From the NCBI GenBank assembly GCA_016789905.1, contig JAEUQC010000063.1, positions 1 through 64,000 of the forward strand: DNA of 64,000 bases, in the 5' to 3' direction. This document shows, in pieces, positions 60,715 through 64,000 of this stretch (position 1 is its first letter; the number at the start of each line of letters is the position of its first letter). This DNA comes from Bryobacterales bacterium (lineage in GTDB: Bacteria; Acidobacteriota; Terriglobia; Bryobacterales; Bryobacteraceae). A program made the translations under genes and the position numbers. Under the pieces are notes generated by a model. The model was not told where the DNA came from and ran no database searches. It worked only from the letters and a program-made list of their open reading frames with translations.

Positions 60715-62845
60715 TCCGTTCTTTCCTGCTCGGCGACGCGTCCCCCTGTGTCGCCGTCAGGAAGATCTCTCCCCGGTATTCATGGAACGACGGATACTGA
60801 AAGGACTTTTCGCTTTCAAACCGGTACTTTCGCGTCCATCGAACTCCATCGCGCGATACGTCAATATTGAACACAGACCGCGATACGCCCCCAATCCGCG
60901 TCGCCTCCTGCCAGCCCAAGTAGTAGACTCCGCCCACTTTCTCAAACGTTGGCTTCGAACTTCCCCCGTTCGAAACTCCCTCCCTGTACACCGGCGTGGT
61001 CCAGGTCCTGCCATCCGCGCTCGTGCTGAACATATAGTTTGTTGTCCCGCCGTCCTGCCTGCAAATCATCACCCACGTACCATCCGCCATCCGCTGAACC
61101 GCCCCCTCGGTCAACTTTTCCTTCACCGCCGGCACATGTCCCACCACCCGCATCGTATCGAACGCATCGTTCCACAAGCCCAGCCCATTTTGTCCGCCCG
61201 GGTAGTTATTCATCACCGCATAGGTCTTCCCATCGAACACCTTGAAGCCGTCAATGAAGTACAGGCCAAAGTCCTTCCGCTCCTGCGTTGACTCCGGCGC
61301 GTCGTCAAAGTATCGCCCTGGCTGCATATCGAATGTCCCCGCCGCCGTCTCAATCTTCACCCGCTCAATCGATGCGGCAAACGTCTGCCGCGCCAAATCG
61401 AAATCCCTATAGTAGGTCTGTGCTTCCCGCTTCTTCGGCGCCTCGCTGGCGAAATACACGCGCAGCGTTCCTGGCCCAACACGCAGAATCCGCGGCACAA
61501 AACACGCCCCTTCGGGCAACGTGTGATTCGAAAAAACGAGTCCGCCCCGCGCCACCGGAATGCGCTTCTCCACCGTCATCGTCGCCACCGAAACCACCGA
61601 CATCGTGCAGTAGACAAACGGCCACTCCGCGTTCTCCCCAGGTTGCACGTCGTTCGCCATGCCCACTACATAGGCCTTCCCGTCCACTATTACATACTCG
61701 GCGTCGTGCGCCCCCTTTACCTCCGGCCCCGTCACCGACACCAGTCGTGACATAACCCGATCCGCCGCCGCCTTCGGGTCCCAGGCGTCCAGACGATTCA
61801 CTAGTTGCCGCAGCCGTACCCGGCCCGAAACATGCCGCCCCGCCAGAACATCCTTCTCTGTAAATGTCGCCATCAAGATCTCGCCCGCCCCCGCCCGGTC
61901 CCGGTCATACACCACGCGAATCGTCCCGTCTTTGGCCTGAATGCCATCGGGATAAGAAACCCCCGTCCGCTCATCCAGCAGCAGTCCATCGCTCCAACTC
62001 TTCCCGTCATCACGAGAAACTTGCGCCGTCAAATGGCTCCGGCCTTTGAACTTGTAGTGGTTCACCAGCAATAGCCCGCCTGAGGACAGCCGCCGGACAA
62101 AAAACCTCGACCCCGGACTCGCGATCACACTCGCCCCCGGCGCCGTCCACGTCCGTCCCTTATCGGAAGAATAGCTCTCCCACAGAAATCCGCTCCCCGT
62201 CCGGATCAACATCCATAGCCGCTTGTCTCTCAACTCGACAATCATGTTCTCAAGTGCCCAATGCGGCGCTTGTAGCGATCCATGCAGCTTCCACGTCCGT
62301 CCCTTGTCCGTCGAAATCCCCACCCCCTGCAACTGCTTCGGCCCCGCAAACCACTCGAAGGTCCTCTCCGCCGCATGCGTCACCGGCATCACCCATTCGC
62401 CCGTCGACAGCACCGTCGGCTTGTTCATACGGAACGCCAGCGGCGCCTCGTCGAACCCCACTCGGAACTCTTCTCCAAACACCGGCGCCGCCGCGTCCGG
62501 CTTTTCGCAAATTCGCGCATAGACGCCATGCAGCCCTGTGTCACGGTTCCCGCGATTGAAGATGTACCAAAGCCGCCCACCCGGGTCGCGCCACAGCGTT
62601 GGGTCGAATGCCCGCGAACCATCGCGCGGCCCTGCCATCACCACCGGCGCGCCAAACGTCATGCCATCACCGTACGCCAGCAACACCGCATTTTCCGGCG
62701 CCGGTTCCTTCGACCCGCCCGAAAACCACGACACAAAAACTCGTCCCTTCGGCGTTCGTTCAACCCCCGGAATCCCCTGCCACGTCCGCGTCAGGTCCTC
62801 CCCGAACAGGCACACCGCAAAAGTCGCCAACAAAACCAGTCGCAT
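60692..62845 (-). CDS. Exported tandem sialidase/BNR-propeller protein, 717 aa
   Basis: A signal peptide (MRLVLLATFAVCLFGE) precedes two sialidase-like propellers. The first (about 20-340) has Asp-box repeats STDKGRTW, SSDKGRTW and SRDDGKSW; the second (about 380-717) has TSADGRTW and VSRDGVRW. Catalytic residues of true sialidases (Arg triad, Glu, Tyr) cannot be confirmed by eye. It may act on glycans with its phosphatase neighbours. GATAAT lies 11 nt before the ATG. Confidence 0.72.
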   Translation of the reverse strand: MRLVLLATFAVCLFGEDLTRTWQGIPGVERTPKGRVFVSWFSGGSKEPAPENAVLLAYGDGMTFGAPVVMAGPRDGSRAFDPTLWRDPGGRLWYIFNRGNRDTGLHGVYARICEKPDAAAPVFGEEFRVGFDEAPLAFRMNKPTVLSTGEWVMPVTHAAERTFEWFAGPKQLQGVGISTDKGRTWKLHGSLQAPHWALENMIVELRDKRLWMLIRTGSGFLWESYSSDKGRTWTAPGASVIASPGSRFFVRRLSSGGLLLVNHYKFKGRSHLTAQVSRDDGKSWSDGLLLDERTGVSYPDGIQAKDGTIRVVYDRDRAGAGEILMATFTEKDVLAGRHVSGRVRLRQLVNRLDAWDPKAAADRVMSRLVSVTGPEVKGAHDAEYVIVDGKAYVVGMANDVQPGENAEWPFVYCTMSVVSVATMTVEKRIPVARGGLVFSNHTLPEGACFVPRILRVGPGTLRVYFASEAPKKREAQTYYRDFDLARQTFAASIERVKIETAAGTFDMQPGRYFDDAPESTQERKDFGLYFIDGFKVFDGKTYAVMNNYPGGQNGLGLWNDAFDTMRVVGHVPAVKEKLTEGAVQRMADGTWVMICRQDGGTTNYMFSTSADGRTWTTPVYREGVSNGGSSKPTFEKVGGVYYLGWQEATRIGGVSRSVFNIDVSRDGVRWTRKYRFESEKSFQYPSFHEYRGEIFLTATQGDASPSRKERIMFGKLE

Positions 62846-62856
62846 AGCGAACTAAG

Positions 62857-62862
62857 ATTATC
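62857..62862 (-). promoter_or_regulatory. -10-like GATAAT before the sialidase-type gene
   Basis: GATAAT on the minus strand is exactly 11 nt before the ATG at 62845, repeating the spacing seen at 13759, 29126 and 44433. Confidence 0.42.
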
Positions 62863-62865
62863 ATC

Positions 62866-63249
62866 ATGAACTTCAGCGGCATCTGCCCCCTGTTGCAGGT
62901 CTTCGACATGCCTACCGCACTCGGCTTCTACGTAGGCATCCTCGAGTTCAAAGTCTTCGAGCAAACCCCTGACTGGGCGTGGCTCAAACGCGGCGAAACG
63001 GAACTGATGCTTAACACAGCGTACGAATCGCACGAACGTCCCCCCGCGCCAGACCCCGCCCGCCACGCCGCCCACGCCGACACCATTCTCTTCTTCGGTT
63101 GCCCCGACCCTGACTCCCTGTACACTCAACTCACCGCCAAGGGACTCCAACTCGATCCCCCAACGACCGCTCCCTATGGCATGCGCCAATTAAGTGTCTC
63201 CGATCCCGACGGCTATGCCCTCTGTTTCCAATGGCCTGTGTCCAACTAA
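62866..63249 (+). CDS. VOC-family (glyoxalase/bleomycin-resistance-like) protein, 127 aa
   Basis: Two beta-alpha-beta-beta-beta units: CPLLQVFDMPTALGFYVGIL with ELMLN, and HADTILFFGCPDPDSLYTQL with LSVSDPDGYALCFQWP. A metal-ligand pattern is partly present (C/D at the second unit, terminal SDPDGY). Members degrade or bind small molecules or detoxify drugs. The gene diverges from the sialidase gene; TAAGAT is 7 nt before the ATG. A GTAAGT-AGGCC-ACTTAC hairpin follows its stop at 63274-63290. Confidence 0.82.
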   Translation: MNFSGICPLLQVFDMPTALGFYVGILEFKVFEQTPDWAWLKRGETELMLNTAYESHERPPAPDPARHAAHADTILFFGCPDPDSLYTQLTAKGLQLDPPTTAPYGMRQLSVSDPDGYALCFQWPVSN

Positions 63250-63273
63250 CCCACCCGCTCCGCCACGGCCACT

Positions 63274-63290
63274 GTAAGTAGGCCACTTAC
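63274..63290. repeat. Small inverted repeat GTAAGT-N5-ACTTAC
   Basis: Perfect 6-bp arms with spacer AGGCC, in the gap between the VOC gene and the membrane-protein gene. There is no U-tract, so a terminator role is uncertain; an operator for the downstream gene is possible. Confidence 0.3.
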
Positions 63291-63356
63291 AAACGGCCCA
63301 TAACGTGCTCCGGTCCAGGTACCCGCCGTCCGCTCCCATCCCCTGGACAAGTCCCC

Positions 63357-64000
63357 ATGCCTCTCCGCCTCCTCCTAGGAGCCGCGCTGTACCTCCTCGC
63401 GTTTACTTACTCGTGCCTGACTAACTATTTTGACACCGACGACATGATGAATCTCTACGGCGCCTGGCATCGCTTCCCGGACCAGGTCCGTCCCGCGGGC
63501 GCGCTCTTCTATCGCATCGTCTTCGAAGCCGCCGGCTTCCACCCGATTGCCTTTCGCCTCACAGCATTCAGCTTCATCCTGTTTAACCTTGCCCTCCAAT
63601 TGCGCCTGCTCCAGCATCTCGGCCGCCATCCCGCCACCCTCGCCGCCGGCCTCCTGTTCGGGTGCTTCCAGGGCAGCATGTGGATGATTTACGCGAGCAG
63701 CGGCATGATCTACGATGTCCTCTGCGCCACGTTCCTCTACTCTGCCCTCCTGGTCGCCATTGAAAGACCGAACTGGTGGCCGGTCATCGCACTCCTTCAT
63801 GTAGGCGCCTTGAGTTCGAAGGAACTCGGCGTCTCCCTCCCAGGCCTGCTTCTGTTAATCCGTCCCCTCCGCCGCCATTCGCTTCTGGCAACCTCCGTCC
63901 TCTCGGCTGTTTTCGTCGCCCAGCGCTTCCTTATCCCAGGCCCCCTCACCGGTCACGAAGCCTACACCCCGGTTTTCACTGTCGCCCGCCTCCTTGAAAA
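63357..64000 (+). CDS. Polytopic membrane protein, partial (right edge), paralogue of 10371-12053
   Basis: The ATG at 63357 opens a frame that stays open to the window edge (214 codons). It encodes several hydrophobic helices. The loop TNYFDTDDMMNLYGAW, RPAGALFYR, IYDVLCATFLY and SSKELGVSLPG match the corresponding segments of the 560-aa protein at 10371-12053 (FFSADDLDNLAW, RPLGHFYF, VFDVLCAVF, KSKELAVAVP). A GT-C-type glycosyltransferase is the best guess. The C-terminal part lies beyond the window. Confidence 0.72.
   Translation, partial: MPLRLLLGAALYLLAFTYSCLTNYFDTDDMMNLYGAWHRFPDQVRPAGALFYRIVFEAAGFHPIAFRLTAFSFILFNLALQLRLLQHLGRHPATLAAGLLFGCFQGSMWMIYASSGMIYDVLCATFLYSALLVAIERPNWWPVIALLHVGALSSKELGVSLPGLLLLIRPLRRHSLLATSVLSAVFVAQRFLIPGPLTGHEAYTPVFTVARLLE

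Noticed and set aside
1-64000. tRNA, rRNA, CRISPR, insertion sequences
   Set aside because: No cloverleaf, rRNA segment, regularly spaced repeats or transposase was recognised on reading the intergenic regions and frames.

Overview
The window reads as chromosomal DNA of a GC-rich Acidobacteriota, most likely of the Solibacter/Bryobacter type. Support comes from an Oar-like TonB-dependent receptor with an N-terminal carboxypeptidase-regulatory domain (38437-41598), many Tat- or Sec-exported beta-propeller proteins, a PQQ-type quinoprotein beside a multihaem cytochrome, and very dense gene packing with 1-4 nt overlaps. No rRNA, tRNA, CRISPR array, insertion sequence or prophage was recognised.

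Layout. 1-900: degenerate repeats, one short gene (230-394) and two hairpin terminators. 937-5521: a TolC-like porin diverging from pyrE-truA and a secreted propeller protein. 5699-7931: a two-gene cassette of visibly lower GC (membrane protein plus P-loop NTPase), followed by 0.7 kb of non-coding or decayed DNA. 8610-13759: secreted propeller, small exported protein, polytopic membrane protein and an IlvD/Edd-type sugar-acid dehydratase. 13798-16644: an overlapping operon of FeS photolyase, ArsA-type ATPase and a small Cys-rich protein. 16718-27256: Gfo/Idh oxidoreductase, an alpha-hydroxy-acid oxidase/GlcG-like operon, a YncE-phosphoesterase fusion, an esterase, a TolB-like protein and Tat-secreted proteins. 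27406-27723: an RRM RNA-binding protein. 27778-32213: a metal-uptake operon resembling the Zrg zinc system of Vibrio (DUF3299, His-rich DUF2796, ABC ATPase, ABC permease, MerC-like). 32291-41598: a nuclease-fold protein, an orphan COX3, an M1 aminopeptidase, a beta-helix protein and the TonB receptor. 41643-49000: two redox clusters (YVTN lipoprotein, cupredoxin-like lipoprotein, dihaem peroxidase, small cytochrome; then quinoprotein, pentahaem cytochrome, unknown exported protein). 48965-55655: one long operon of ECF sigma factor, FecR/zinc-finger regulator and two ABC exporters. 55816-63249: flavocytochrome, PhoD, DUF3299, metallophosphoesterase, double sialidase propeller and a VOC protein. 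The last 644 bases hold the start of a membrane protein that runs off the window and resembles 10371-12053.

Two window-wide signals stand out. First, at least twelve start codons lie only 6-11 nt downstream of a -10-like hexamer with no Shine-Dalgarno in between, which suggests leaderless transcription. Second, the plus strand is G-rich on the left and C-rich on the right whatever the gene direction, which would fit a replichore switch (terminus side) in the middle of the window. The best candidate for an undescribed system is the low-GC membrane protein plus NTPase pair.
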